Assembly: GCA_017934625.1 (NCBI GenBank)
Contig: JAGBJE010000100.1
Span: 1 to 32,187 of the forward strand
Direction of reading: 5' to 3'
Length of the DNA: 32,187 nucleotides
DNA from: Pseudobutyrivibrio sp.
GTDB taxonomy: Bacteria > Bacillota > Clostridia > Lachnospirales > Lachnospiraceae
A program made the position numbers and the translations under genes. The notes under the pieces are model-generated. The model worked only from the letters and a program-made list of their open reading frames with translations. It was not told the origin of the DNA and did not search any database. The number at the start of each line of letters is the position of its first letter. The first letter of the stretch is position 1. Below are positions 1 through 9,023 of the stretch, piece by piece.

Positions 1-40
1 CATTAGATATAAACGAACCGATTTTGATTAAATCTAACAT
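1..40 (-). CDS. N-terminus of a probable XRE-type HTH regulator (cut by window edge)
   Basis: Only the first 13 codons are inside the window. They read MLDLIKIGSFISN, starting from an ATG at 40-38. A strong ribosome site (AGGAGGT) lies 4-5 bases upstream, which supports a real start. The pattern I-K-I-G-x-F-I resembles the first helix of XRE/Cro-type helix-turn-helix regulators, which often continue LRKEK.LTQ. The family call rests on this short stretch alone and is inference. The rest of the gene lies outside the window. Confidence 0.5.
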   Translation of the reverse strand, partial: MLDLIKIGSFISN

Positions 41-135
41 AGTGACCTCCTGTCGCTACAATTGTTACACCTTTAGGGTACAAGATGCAGGATGATATAG
101 AAACCTATGTGTCGTAGAGTTGCGATTATGTGATA

Positions 136-152
136 CTAGAGTTAAATTCTAG
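136..152. promoter_or_regulatory. Near-perfect 17-bp palindrome upstream of the partial regulator gene
   Basis: CTAGAGTTAAATTCTAG has two eight-base arms around a central A with one mismatched pair. It lies about 95 bases upstream of the start codon at 40 and 38 bases past the stop of the hydrolase gene. It could be an operator for the edge regulator, but no clear promoter hexamers were found beside it. Confidence 0.25.
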
Positions 153-161
153 GAAAGATAG

Positions 162-190
162 AATTGCCCCCATACAAAGGGGGAAGGCTT
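162..190 (+). repeat. Possible shortened copy of the palindromic intergenic repeat
   Basis: The segment carries AATTGCCCC, a short loop and GGGGGAAGGC, the same end words as the intact repeat near 19385-19434, but the middle is missing. CCCCC and GGGGG can pair as a small hairpin immediately after the hydrolase stop codon. No good T-run follows on the minus strand, so terminator function is doubtful. Confidence 0.35.
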
Positions 191-1188
191 TAGTTTTCTT
201 CCCAGAATTCTACGGCGCGCTCCAACCAGCCTTCAGCTTTGGTGTGGTGGCCGAGGCCGATGCCGTGTGGTACTCCGAAATGTTTTTCATATTGATGCTT
301 TACCCCATTAGCCTTTAGTGCCGCGTCAAATACATCAGCATGACGGCTGGCTGGAACAAGCACATCCCACGAGCCAGAATACATAAATGTAGGTGGATAG
401 TCTTCCTCTATATATTTTTGAACATCAAGCATTTCTCTGCCTTTTCTAATATGGCGCAGACCAAACATATAGAAGCTGCCTCTATTACTAAGCCAAATGC
501 CAAGAAGTCCAATCCATATATTCCAGTATGGATGATGTAGCCAATCGTTAACGCAAGTCCATGGATAACCTAAGATAACAGCACCTGGCTTTTGAAGCTG
601 ATAATCCAGATATCCGAATTTGTGGCTGGCAAAGATTCCTGCTAAGTTACCGCCTGCTGAAAAGCCTATGAGTGCATAGTCATCCATCACCACATTAAAT
701 TTATCAAGGTTGTCACTAATAAGCTTTAGTGCGATGCCAAGATCCGTCATAGGTGAAAATGGTTCGCAGTCTCTTCCAGCGCTGTACTCTAATACAAATG
801 CATTGATTCCCATTATATTAAGAGCTGCTGCAACAGGATAGCCCTCCTGCTTGGTACAAAGATGTGCGTATCCCCCACCTGGAAGTATCATTGCAAATTT
901 CTTGCTCTTAGGATTATCTGCTGGGAAATACATAAGTCTAACATCACGCTTGTGTTTATCCTTTGCCATTTCTTCCATGGAATACACTGGCATTTGAATA
1001 AAGCGGCCTGCGGCTTGCAGAGCCTTCACTCTGGCACGGCCTGATTTAACATCATTAGAGCGATGCTCTATATAATACATTCTGGCAATTGAATATACCG
1101 TAAATACGAATGTAAGAATAAGGTATGCGATTAGTAGAGTCCTTACTGTCTCGCCAAATCCGTTTGCAAATAAGTAAATGTTTTTCAT
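190..1188 (-). CDS. Membrane-anchored alpha/beta hydrolase (esterase/lipase-like)
   Basis: 332 residues. A hydrophobic segment at about 17-37 suggests an N-terminal membrane anchor, followed by a linker and an alpha/beta hydrolase domain from about 85. P-G-G-G-Y at 103-107 fits the oxyanion-hole region. The nucleophile is Ser177 in GFSAGG, the likely acid is Asp275 (SWD) and the base His308 (PHG), so the catalytic triad looks intact. The closest known group is the BD-FAE/acetyl-esterase-like hydrolases. The substrate cannot be read from the sequence. The start is supported by TAGGAGA six bases upstream. The gene stands alone, behind a terminator and a palindromic repeat, with no partner that hints at a pathway. 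Confidence is high for the fold and low for the substrate. Confidence 0.85.
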   Translation of the reverse strand: MKNIYLFANGFGETVRTLLIAYLILTFVFTVYSIARMYYIEHRSNDVKSGRARVKALQAAGRFIQMPVYSMEEMAKDKHKRDVRLMYFPADNPKSKKFAMILPGGGYAHLCTKQEGYPVAAALNIMGINAFVLEYSAGRDCEPFSPMTDLGIALKLISDNLDKFNVVMDDYALIGFSAGGNLAGIFASHKFGYLDYQLQKPGAVILGYPWTCVNDWLHHPYWNIWIGLLGIWLSNRGSFYMFGLRHIRKGREMLDVQKYIEEDYPPTFMYSGSWDVLVPASRHADVFDAALKANGVKHQYEKHFGVPHGIGLGHHTKAEGWLERAVEFWEEN

Positions 1189-1234
1189 GTAAGTCTCCTA
1201 AGTAAAGCCTATTATTTTAAGTATGTTAGTGTAA

Positions 1235-1286
1235 CCCTCATCAGTCACCTGCGGTGACAGCTTCTCCCTTGTTAAGGGAGAAGCCT
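1235..1286 (+). repeat. Palindromic intergenic repeat, CCCTCATC family, copy 1
   Basis: The copy begins with CCCTCATCAGTC, then a small hairpin GTCACC-TGC-GGTGAC, then CTTCTCCC-TTGTTA-GGGAGAAGCC. The same element, almost base for base, occurs inverted at 19323-19370; only the terminal loop differs (TTGTTA against ATA on the same strand). Related elements are known between genes of many gut Firmicutes. It sits between the hydrolase gene and the terminator of the oxidoreductase operon. Confidence 0.8.
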
Positions 1287-1315
1287 AAAAAAGGTGCTAC
1301 TATATTAGTAGCACC
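1287..1315 (-). terminator. Rho-independent terminator of the hypB-oxidoreductase operon
   Basis: On the minus strand a perfect ten-base stem (GGTGCTACTA with TAGTAGCACC, three-base loop) is followed by six Ts. It starts 17 bases after the stop codon of the oxidoreductase gene. Confidence 0.9.
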
Positions 1316-1331
1316 TTAATTATAACAATTT

Positions 1332-4115
1332 TTATCTGTGCTTGAAAGCAACTTTGATGCGCTGCTTTAATCCGTTAGGAAGCACGTATTTAAGCTTGTC
1401 CTCAGATGGAATCATCTTAGAGCACTCTGGATGCTCGCGGTAAAGCTTGATAGCATCGAATTCGCACTTGGTTGTACATACACCACAACCAATACACTTA
1501 TTCTCGTCAACAACTGAAGCACCGCACTTGAGACATCTAGCTGTCTCTGTCTTAATCTGCTCCTCTGTAAGCTCAACAGTCTTGTCGCGGAATGTAAGCT
1601 CTCCGTCCACTGTTGTCTTAGATACGCCAGGAATCTGACGTGGGCTGTGATCGTAATCGCCAATCTTAAGGTTCTCTTTGTCAAGCTCGATGAAATCACG
1701 ACGGTTACGTCCGATTGTAAGTGAGCTGTGTGGCTGTACAAAACGGTGAATTGAGATAGCACCTTCACGACCTGCTGCGATAGCATCGATAGCAAAACGT
1801 GGGCCTGTGTACATATCACCACCAACGAAGATGTCTGGCTCGTCTGTCTGGTATGTAAGAGCATCAGCCTTAGGGCCTCTGTCGATAACAACCTTAGAGC
1901 CCTTGAAGAGGTCTCCATATACGCTACGCTGTCCTACTGAGAAGATAACGTGCTTACACTCTACTGTGATAGTGTCGTTCTCATCATACTGTGGATTGAA
2001 ACGTCCTGTCTCGTCCTTAACACGTGTACACTTCTTGAGAACGATACCCTTTACAGCGCCTGCCTCATCAACAAGTACTTCCTTAGGACCCCAACCACAG
2101 TTGAGCTCAACGCCTTCAGCCTCTACGATTTCGATTTCCTCAGGTGAAGCTGGCATGATGTCTCTGCTCTCAAGACAGAACATAGAAACCTTTTCATTAC
2201 CAACACGTCTTGCAGAACGAGCAACATCGATAGCAACGTTACCACCACCGATAACAACGAGGTCACCCTTGATATCGTAAGCTTCGTTCTCTGAACACTC
2301 ATGAAGGAAATCAACAGCTGTAGCTGTTCCGATAGCCTTGTCACCTGGTACATTTGGAAGGTTACCGCCCTGACAACCGATAGCTACGTAGAATGCCTTA
2401 TAGCCCTGACCACGTAACTCATCAAGAGTGATGTCCTTACCAACCTCAACGCCACACTTAATCTCTACACCAAGCTCCTTGATGATTTCGATTTCAGCGT
2501 CGATAACATCATTTTCAAGAACAAATGAAGGAATACCATAACGAAGCATTCCACCTGGGTACTTGCTCTTTTCGAAGATTGTAGGTCTATAGCCCTTAAG
2601 TGCTAAGTAGTAAGCACATGAAAGACCTGCAGGACCTGCACCTACGATAGCAACCTTCTCTGTGAACTCACCCTTCTGTGAAGGAACAATCTTCTTAGGA
2701 ATATATCTTGTCTCAGACTTAAGATCCATCTCTGCTAAGAAACGCTTAACCTCATCGATTGCGATAGCCTCATCAACTGTACCTCTTGTACAAGCAGCCT
2801 CGCAACGTCTGTTACATACACGACCGCAGATAGCTGGAAGTGGATTATCCTGCTTGATAAGAGCAAGAGCTTCCTTGTAACGACCCTGAGCTGCCATACG
2901 AAGGTAACCCTGGATAGCGATATGTGCTGGACAAGCTGTCTTACATGGAGCTGTACCTGTGTCATAGCAGTTGATTCTGTTAGTGTCACGGTAGTTATCG
3001 TTCCACTCATCTGTAGACCACTTGCGCTCTGTAGGAAGTACCTGCTTTGGATACTCAACCTGCTTACCATCAGCTGTGCAAAGCTTCTGACCAAGCTTAA
3101 CAGCACCTGCCGGACAGTTCTCAACACACTTACCACAAGCAACACAGTCCTCAGCTGTAACGTGAGCTACATAAGCTGAACGTGACATGTTTGGTGTATT
3201 GAAAAGCTGTGATGTACGAAGTGCGTAACATACATTTACATTACAGTTACAGATAGCGAAAATCTTGTTCTCGCCATCGATATTTGTGATCTGGTGAACG
3301 AAACCATTGTCCTCAGCCTGCTTGAAAATCTCAAGAGCCTCTTCACGAGTGATGTAAACACCACCCTTATTTGTCTCAACAACATAGTCGGCCATATCAC
3401 CCATAGCAATACACCAACCCTCTGGATCATCTGCACATCCCTCATCATATGTCTTTCTAGAAAGACGGCATGAACAAGGTGACTTTGCATAATGACCTTC
3501 GTATTTATCAAGCCAATGAGAAATCTTTTCTACTCCGATAGCTTCCTGCTCCATGGAGATAGCTTCCTCTACAGGGATAACGTGCATACCAATACCAGCG
3601 CCTCCTGGTGGTACCATGTGTGTAAGTCCCTCAAGTGGAAGACGGCTCATTCTCTCGAAGAAACGTCCCATCTCAGGATGCTCGTTAAGGAAATCCTGGT
3701 TCATGTTAGAGAACTCTGCAGAACCTGGTACGAACATAGGAAGAACCCACTGCTTCTCGTGAGCTTCGTTCTCATAGTTCCACTCTAAAAGACCTGTCCA
3801 GCTAGCCTTCTCTAATCTTTCTTCAAGTGTCTTCTCATCAAGACCTGTGATTTCAAGAAGCTGCTTGAATGTCTTAGGCTTTCTGATACCACCCATAGAA
3901 AGTGCAAGCTCTGCAATCTCCTTAGTAGGTGCAAGATTAGCTACTGCCCAGTACTCTGGATCATACTTTGTAATCTTCTGAAGTCCAAGCTTAATCTTAG
4001 CTCTATCAGTGATAACCTTACCAAGCTGAAGGATTTCAGGACGTAGGTCCTCATCCTTTAAATCGTTTACCCAATCAGGGTAGAAATCGCCCAAATTATC
4101 TGGTCCGATACCCAT
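1332..4115 (-). CDS. Multi-FeS FAD/NAD(P)-dependent oxidoreductase (GltD-like core with added ferredoxin domains)
   Basis: 927 residues, about twice a plain GltD (glutamate synthase small subunit). Domains in order: an N-terminal region (1-310) with Cys214, 216, 227, 235 and 289, 291, 296; a 4Fe-4S site C324-C327-C330-C334; the GltD/dihydropyrimidine-dehydrogenase type FeS domain (C391, C395, C430, C434, C438, C442); an FAD site VGAGPAG at 491-497; an NAD(P) site VIGGGNVAID at 621-630; and a C-terminal C861-x2-C864 plus C874-C877-C880-C884 cluster. It probably moves electrons between NAD(P)H and ferredoxin-like or other acceptors. No glutamate synthase large subunit is nearby, so it should not be called glutamate synthase. 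The start follows AGGAGG by about ten bases. It lies 55 bases downstream of hypB in one operon, suggesting a link to hydrogen metabolism; that link is inference. Confidence 0.8.
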   Translation of the reverse strand: MGIGPDNLGDFYPDWVNDLKDEDLRPEILQLGKVITDRAKIKLGLQKITKYDPEYWAVANLAPTKEIAELALSMGGIRKPKTFKQLLEITGLDEKTLEERLEKASWTGLLEWNYENEAHEKQWVLPMFVPGSAEFSNMNQDFLNEHPEMGRFFERMSRLPLEGLTHMVPPGGAGIGMHVIPVEEAISMEQEAIGVEKISHWLDKYEGHYAKSPCSCRLSRKTYDEGCADDPEGWCIAMGDMADYVVETNKGGVYITREEALEIFKQAEDNGFVHQITNIDGENKIFAICNCNVNVCYALRTSQLFNTPNMSRSAYVAHVTAEDCVACGKCVENCPAGAVKLGQKLCTADGKQVEYPKQVLPTERKWSTDEWNDNYRDTNRINCYDTGTAPCKTACPAHIAIQGYLRMAAQGRYKEALALIKQDNPLPAICGRVCNRRCEAACTRGTVDEAIAIDEVKRFLAEMDLKSETRYIPKKIVPSQKGEFTEKVAIVGAGPAGLSCAYYLALKGYRPTIFEKSKYPGGMLRYGIPSFVLENDVIDAEIEIIKELGVEIKCGVEVGKDITLDELRGQGYKAFYVAIGCQGGNLPNVPGDKAIGTATAVDFLHECSENEAYDIKGDLVVIGGGNVAIDVARSARRVGNEKVSMFCLESRDIMPASPEEIEIVEAEGVELNCGWGPKEVLVDEAGAVKGIVLKKCTRVKDETGRFNPQYDENDTITVECKHVIFSVGQRSVYGDLFKGSKVVIDRGPKADALTYQTDEPDIFVGGDMYTGPRFAIDAIAAGREGAISIHRFVQPHSSLTIGRNRRDFIELDKENLKIGDYDHSPRQIPGVSKTTVDGELTFRDKTVELTEEQIKTETARCLKCGASVVDENKCIGCGVCTTKCEFDAIKLYREHPECSKMIPSEDKLKYVLPNGLKQRIKVAFKHR

Positions 4116-4170
4116 ATTAATTTTTCCTCCTTTTACAACCCTTATAAATTAATTACTTCCTCAAAAAAGA

Positions 4171-4842
4171 CTAATTATTCCATGCTGCTACCTGGTCCCT
4201 CAACCAGTTAACCCATTCGTCGAAGCCTTCGCCAGTCTTGGCCGACACAAAGATAACCTTTGCATTAGGGTTAAGCCCATGAATACGTTCTACTACTGCC
4301 TCTTTTGAAAATTCGCTAAACACAGGAAGTGTGTCGCATTTGTTGATAAGCACTACATCACACACTGAAAACATCAATGGGTACTTAAGTGGCTTGTCGT
4401 CTCCCTCAGGAACCGAGAGAATCATAGCGTTCTTTGATGAACCGGTATCAAATTCCGCTGGACAAACTAAATTACCAACATTTTCCAGGAAGACAAGGTC
4501 TAAGTCTTCAGTGCCAAATTCGTGTAAGCCTTGGCGTGTCATGTCTGCATCAAGATGACACATTCCTCCTGTATGTATCTGAATTGCACGAGCGCCTGCC
4601 TCTGTAATAGTGGCAGCGTCCACATCAGAATCAATATCAGCCTCCATTACACCGATTTTCATTTCGTCCTTAAGACGGGCGATAGTCTGGCATAAGGTGG
4701 TAGTCTTACCTGAGCCTGGAGCCGACATAAGATTAACTAAAAAAGTCTTCTGCTCCTTAATCTCTGCTCTAAGCTTTTCAGCGTCAGCATCATTATCTTC
4801 AAAGATGCTCTGCTTTACCTCAATAATTTTGTAATCTAGCAT
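4171..4842 (-). CDS. hypB: Hydrogenase nickel incorporation GTPase HypB
   Basis: 223 residues, normal for HypB without the N-terminal His-rich or CxxCGC extension seen in some species. P-loop APGSGKTT at 41-48, metal-site pair Cys95-His96, Cys127 in NLVCPAEFD, and the guanine-specificity motif NKCD at 167-170 are all present. HypB uses GTP to help place Ni into the large subunit of [NiFe] hydrogenases. The likely client is EchE, coded 8 kb away. HypA, C, D, E and F are not in this window. AGGGAG lies five bases before the ATG. The gene opens the operon that ends with the large oxidoreductase. Confidence 0.95.
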   Translation of the reverse strand: MLDYKIIEVKQSIFEDNDADAEKLRAEIKEQKTFLVNLMSAPGSGKTTTLCQTIARLKDEMKIGVMEADIDSDVDAATITEAGARAIQIHTGGMCHLDADMTRQGLHEFGTEDLDLVFLENVGNLVCPAEFDTGSSKNAMILSVPEGDDKPLKYPLMFSVCDVVLINKCDTLPVFSEFSKEAVVERIHGLNPNAKVIFVSAKTGEGFDEWVNWLRDQVAAWNN

Positions 4843-4915
4843 ATTTGCTCCCTAAATAAAAATGAGATATAATGTTAGTAAACTCTAACTCATAAAAAGA
4901 GTTTCCTATATCTAT

Positions 4916-4944
4916 AATATACTTAGCTGACAAATTTTTGTCAA
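4916..4944 (-). promoter_or_regulatory. Strong sigma-A type promoter of hypB, with overlapping palindrome
   Basis: On the minus strand TTGACA (4944-4939), a 17-base spacer and TATATT (4921-4916) precede hypB. A perfect palindrome TGACAAA-AA-TTTGTCA (4928-4943) covers most of the -35 box and half of the spacer, a classic place for a repressor. The leader to the hypB start would be about 65-70 bases and contains AAACTC/GAGTTT arms. The rest of the 4843-5073 gap shows nothing further. Confidence 0.75.
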
Positions 4945-5073
4945 TGCCCAAAGGCGTCTCAAAGTCGCATAAAATCAAGAACAACCCAACTTTAATACTC
5001 ACGTGTCTATAATTACTGTAAACTTTATAGACCAACCATGTATTGTGTACACTAATTCATTAATAGTTCATAC

Positions 5074-5100
5074 AAAAAGGCTCCTGCAAAAGCAGGAGTC
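5074..5100 (-). terminator. Terminator after glyA
   Basis: On the minus strand CTCCTGC-TTTT-GCAGGAG is followed by CC and five Ts, 15 bases beyond the glyA stop. It separates glyA from the hypB promoter region. Confidence 0.9.
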
Positions 5101-5114
5101 TAATAATACCAATT

Positions 5115-6368
5115 TTAAAATTCTTGTCCACCAGAAAGTGGATACTTATCTGTTAATGTCTTGATAATGGAACGGGCTTTTTCAATGCCTGCTTCCTTTT
5201 CTTTAATCACGATAGCGATTGCTTCTGCCACCTTATCAAAATCATCCTCCTTAAGGCCACGTGTGGTAGCTGCTGGAGTACCAAGACGAATACCTGATGT
5301 AACAAATGGAGACTTAGGATCATTTGGAATAGTATTCTTGTTAGCTGTGATATGAGCCTCATCAAGAAGCTTTTCGATTTCCTTACCAGTAAGCTCAAAT
5401 GGAGTTAAATCAATAAGCATCAGGTGATTGTCAGTACCATCTGAAACAATCTTAATTCCTCTATCCTGTAAGCCCTTGCAAAGTGACTGTGCGTTCTTTA
5501 CAATCTGCTTGCCGTATTCCTTGAAGCTTGGGTCAAGTGCTTCCTTAAAGCATACAGCCTTACCGGCAATGACATGCATCAAAGGACCACCCTGGATTCC
5601 AGGGAAAACAGCCTTATTAAAGTTGTACTTTTCATTAGCCTCAGCTGTTGCCATAATCATACCACCTCTAGGACCACGAAGAGTCTTGTGTGTAGTGGTT
5701 GTAACTATATCAGCATAAGGTACCGGGCTTTCGTGAACCCCTGCTGCAACAAGACCAGCGATATGTGCCATATCTACAAAAAGCACTGCTCCAACCTTGT
5801 CACAAATCTCTCTGAAGCGCTTAAAATCTATCTTACGGCAGTATGCTGATGCACCAGCAATAATCATCTTTGGCTGACATTCTACCGCGATTCTTTCCAC
5901 CTCATCATAATCGATGAAGCCATTATCATTAACACCATAAGGAACAATATTGAAATAAGTTCCAGAGAAGTTAGCCTTTGAACCATGTGTAAGATGTCCG
6001 CCGTGGTCAAGGTTCATACCCATTACTGTATCCCCTGGCTTAAGCACTGCAAACTGAACTGCCATGTTAGCCTGTGCTCCTGAATGAGGCTGAACGTTTA
6101 CGTATTCAGCACCAAACAGCTCCTTGGCACGGTTAATTGCAAGCTCTTCAATCACATCTACCTCTGAGCAGCCGCCGTAATATCTCTTTCCCGGATAGCC
6201 CTCTGCATACTTGTTTGTAAGTACTGAACCCATAGCAGACATAACTGCTGGTGATACCCAGTTTTCTGATGCAATAAGCTCGATGTGCTCTGACTGGCGA
6301 TTGAATTCCTTTACAATTGCCTCTGCCACCTCTGAATCTGTGTTTCTGATGTCCTCAAGTGTGTACAT
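5115..6368 (-). CDS. glyA: Serine hydroxymethyltransferase
   Basis: 417 residues, the usual length for bacterial GlyA. It interconverts serine and glycine with tetrahydrofolate in the cytosol, using PLP. The PLP lysine is Lys228 in [24 protein letters not shown] (31-40), [13 protein letters not shown] (54-66) and DMAHIAGL (199-206) are family signatures. It begins 18 bases after the GGDEF-EAL gene, so it appears to be the last gene of the ilvE operon. An AAGGG ribosome site lies near the ATG. Nothing looks damaged. Confidence 0.97.
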   Translation of the reverse strand: MYTLEDIRNTDSEVAEAIVKEFNRQSEHIELIASENWVSPAVMSAMGSVLTNKYAEGYPGKRYYGGCSEVDVIEELAINRAKELFGAEYVNVQPHSGAQANMAVQFAVLKPGDTVMGMNLDHGGHLTHGSKANFSGTYFNIVPYGVNDNGFIDYDEVERIAVECQPKMIIAGASAYCRKIDFKRFREICDKVGAVLFVDMAHIAGLVAAGVHESPVPYADIVTTTTHKTLRGPRGGMIMATAEANEKYNFNKAVFPGIQGGPLMHVIAGKAVCFKEALDPSFKEYGKQIVKNAQSLCKGLQDRGIKIVSDGTDNHLMLIDLTPFELTGKEIEKLLDEAHITANKNTIPNDPKSPFVTSGIRLGTPAATTRGLKEDDFDKVAEAIAIVIKEKEAGIEKARSIIKTLTDKYPLSGGQEF

Positions 6369-6386
6369 TATTTCCCTTACCTTTCT

Positions 6387-9023
6387 TTATAAATACTTAT
6401 CTTCGAAATCAGCCTTTGATAATGGCCTATCGAAGTAGTAACCCTGTGCTAAGTTAACGGAAAACCTTGATATTTCTTCTACCTGTTTATCTACCTCAAT
6501 TCCCGTAGCGCATACCTCTATGTCTACAGCTTTTGCAAGCTCTGATATGGCTTTGATAAATGCCGCTGAATATTTATCAGTATCCATATCTGCTGCAAGA
6601 CTCTTATCTATCTTAATAACATCTATAGGCATGGTGCGGATATTCATAAGAGATGAATTATCCTTACCAAAATCATCAAGGGCTATCTTACAACCACGGC
6701 TACGGATTGCAGATAAGCTCTTAACCATCCACTCAATATCATCTGATGTTAAAGCTTCTGTCACTTCAAATGTGATATTGCCTGGGTTAATATCAGTCTT
6801 TTTAATGACTGCATCTATTGTTTCCAGTATGTCCTTTTGGCTTAGCTGATATGCTGACAGGTTGATGTTGATACCATATTCCGGGAAACCAAAATCATTC
6901 CAGTGCTTGCAGGTCTTAACCGCCTCCTCAATAACATGATTTCCTATTTTATCCATAACCCTAAGCTTCTCAGCCTCGGAAATAAATTTATCTGGTGTAA
7001 CTAAACCATATTCCTTAGAGTTCCATCTAACCAGGGCTTCCGCACCATGACAAAGAGGAATGCCATTAACGAATTCCATTATAGGCTGATAGTAAACCTC
7101 AAACTCACCATCGCCCTCATTTGTTGCCTCTCTAAGGGCTCTTTCCAGCTTAGCTTTCTCCTGGATTATCTCCTTTGATTTGTCATCATAATATTCTAAT
7201 CTATTTTTGCCCTTATTCTTGGCGCTATGAACAGCGATATTTAGGCTTGTGAACACATCTATTGCAGAATCTATATTATCCTTAATCTTTACGCAGCCCA
7301 TGCTCATGGTGCAATAGTACTCAACGCCCTCAAGAATCCATGGATTATCAAAAAGATTCTTGATACGCTTAATTATGTAATCCAGATGATCTACCACCTC
7401 ATGAGAAACAAGCACAACAAACTCATCACCACCAACACGGTAACACTTTCCGTTGATTTGAGATATATCATTTATGCTATGCGCTACATATTCAAGCAAT
7501 TCATCGCCAACCTTGTAGCCCATCCCCTCGTTGACGCTGGCAAAATCATCTAAATCTATCATAAGAACTGCAAATTCTGCGCCAGCCTTTTTAGCCACAT
7601 GTAATTCTAAGGCAATATCCTTTTCACAGGCCTGTCTGTTAAATAAGCCTGTAAGAGTATCTTGCTTAGCCTGCTGCTCTATCTTTTTCTGATAAAGCCT
7701 TAAATCAGTAGTATCGTAGAAGGTAACCATTCTTACATTTCTACCATCTACCCAACTGATATTGTTAACTGAGATGTCATACCATCTGCCTGAACCGGTT
7801 GCTGAATAGCCATTAAGCTCTGGCTTATCATATTTCTCGTCAAATACGATATCCATAATGGCTGTTCTATCTACCTCGTTGTCAAACATCTGATTATAGG
7901 TATCGTTCTTGTAAAGCACCTCTTTAGTATTGATATCTGCCACTATTATTCCATAGCCTGCATTCTTAAGAATAACCTCTAGGGCATTATATGAGCTGGC
8001 TAAAGAATTAGTAGTAATTTTCTTAACAAGAACCGTATGTAGTATGCGTTTGATATCATTTGCAAAGCGCAAATCCTCCACGCTCCATTTTCTATCGTTA
8101 CCAATCACGAAGAAGCATAGATACATAGCGGTTGCATCATTTATATTAATTGGCAAAAAGATTGCCGCTTTAATTCCATATTTAATAAAGAAGATTTCAA
8201 AAGCTTCTGGAAGTGTTGCATCAGAAGAAATGGTGTATGGCTTACCATTCATAAAAGGAAGCTCAATACGAGGTACCTGCTGAAACTTTTCCTTAAGAGA
8301 TGCTTCTTCCTCGCTACACCACTCTAAAATCATATCCACACTGGTGTTATTCTCTGAAATCTGCAATAGGGCAGCATTTGTACACTTCAAATAGTTGCCT
8401 GAATCTCTGAGAATATCCTCTGAAATCTTAGAAAAAGAGTTCTCAGATTCCATAAAGCGTAAGATGTCTGTCATGATTTCATTCTTCTTAAGCTTGTATT
8501 TAATATCATGCTCGGCATCCTGCTGATGGATAAGCTGATTCTTTAAATCCTGTATTTTAATTTTTTCTGCGAAATAATATTTGGTAAGAGTCTCGATAAG
8601 TAGAATCGATTTGTCAAACGCCTCTAGCGTTGTCATTTTGAGAGCCTGTGGAAGCTGAATGCTATCAGGAATTAATTCCTTATTGATACCAAAGCAAAGC
8701 CACACGCCTAAGAATTCTCCCTTTGCCCCTCTGATTGCTACACCGCGATACATGAGATAATCTTCCTTGCCGAAGCGCTCTACAATATTTTCCGCAGTGC
8801 CATCTACAAAGGAATCCATAATTTCACGTCTGAGCTCAGAAGGAAATTCACGGTCAACAAAATCCTCCTCAGACTTTGTGCCTGAGAAGGATGTAATTTG
8901 CCCATTGGTCTTTCCAATACACATTACATACATATCATTAGATTTGCAAAATGCTTCCTGTAATGATTGCATGTCCTCACTATTAATTTCTAAATCTAAA
9001 TTTAGTCTATAACCTGTGTCCAT
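6387..9023 (-). CDS. GAF-PAS-GGDEF-EAL cyclic-di-GMP signalling protein, EAL probably inactive
   Basis: 878 residues with no clear membrane segment, so probably cytosolic. Order: N-terminal region (1-180), GAF-like (about 195-330), PAS-like (345-440), GGDEF (450-612) and EAL (625-873). The active motif GGDEF is intact at 531-535. The inhibitory RxxD site is missing: Gln522 and Gly525 stand in its place. The EAL domain keeps E662, N721, E753, D783/D784, K804 and Q860. However, the usual AEGVE reads ATGIE (Thr840), and loop 6 reads DDFGKDNSS instead of DDFGTGYSS. In RocR the first glutamate of EGVE is catalytic, so hydrolysis is probably lost. The start overlaps the end of ilvE by 22 bases, with GAGG ten bases upstream. 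It may act as a diguanylate cyclase tuned by a ligand or redox signal (inference). Confidence 0.9.
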   Translation of the reverse strand: MDTGYRLNLDLEINSEDMQSLQEAFCKSNDMYVMCIGKTNGQITSFSGTKSEEDFVDREFPSELRREIMDSFVDGTAENIVERFGKEDYLMYRGVAIRGAKGEFLGVWLCFGINKELIPDSIQLPQALKMTTLEAFDKSILLIETLTKYYFAEKIKIQDLKNQLIHQQDAEHDIKYKLKKNEIMTDILRFMESENSFSKISEDILRDSGNYLKCTNAALLQISENNTSVDMILEWCSEEEASLKEKFQQVPRIELPFMNGKPYTISSDATLPEAFEIFFIKYGIKAAIFLPININDATAMYLCFFVIGNDRKWSVEDLRFANDIKRILHTVLVKKITTNSLASSYNALEVILKNAGYGIIVADINTKEVLYKNDTYNQMFDNEVDRTAIMDIVFDEKYDKPELNGYSATGSGRWYDISVNNISWVDGRNVRMVTFYDTTDLRLYQKKIEQQAKQDTLTGLFNRQACEKDIALELHVAKKAGAEFAVLMIDLDDFASVNEGMGYKVGDELLEYVAHSINDISQINGKCYRVGGDEFVVLVSHEVVDHLDYIIKRIKNLFDNPWILEGVEYYCTMSMGCVKIKDNIDSAIDVFTSLNIAVHSAKNKGKNRLEYYDDKSKEIIQEKAKLERALREATNEGDGEFEVYYQPIMEFVNGIPLCHGAEALVRWNSKEYGLVTPDKFISEAEKLRVMDKIGNHVIEEAVKTCKHWNDFGFPEYGININLSAYQLSQKDILETIDAVIKKTDINPGNITFEVTEALTSDDIEWMVKSLSAIRSRGCKIALDDFGKDNSSLMNIRTMPIDVIKIDKSLAADMDTDKYSAAFIKAISELAKAVDIEVCATGIEVDKQVEEISRFSVNLAQGYYFDRPLSKADFEDKYL

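Noticed and set aside
1807-2280. 157-residue plus-strand frame opposite the oxidoreductase
   Set aside because: Ser/Thr/Leu-rich antisense shadow of a well-supported gene; no ribosome site.
1332-4115. Calling the 927-residue protein glutamate synthase small subunit
   Set aside because: The GltD-like core is only part of it; extra FeS domains are present and no GltB large subunit is nearby.
4928-4943. Rex redox-repressor site
   Set aside because: The arms TGACAAA/TTTGTCA do not fit the usual TTGTGA-n6-TCACAA pattern.
4820-5035. 71-residue minus-strand reading frame upstream of hypB
   Set aside because: It spans the strong hypB promoter and palindrome and overlaps the hypB start; no ribosome site and no family resemblance.
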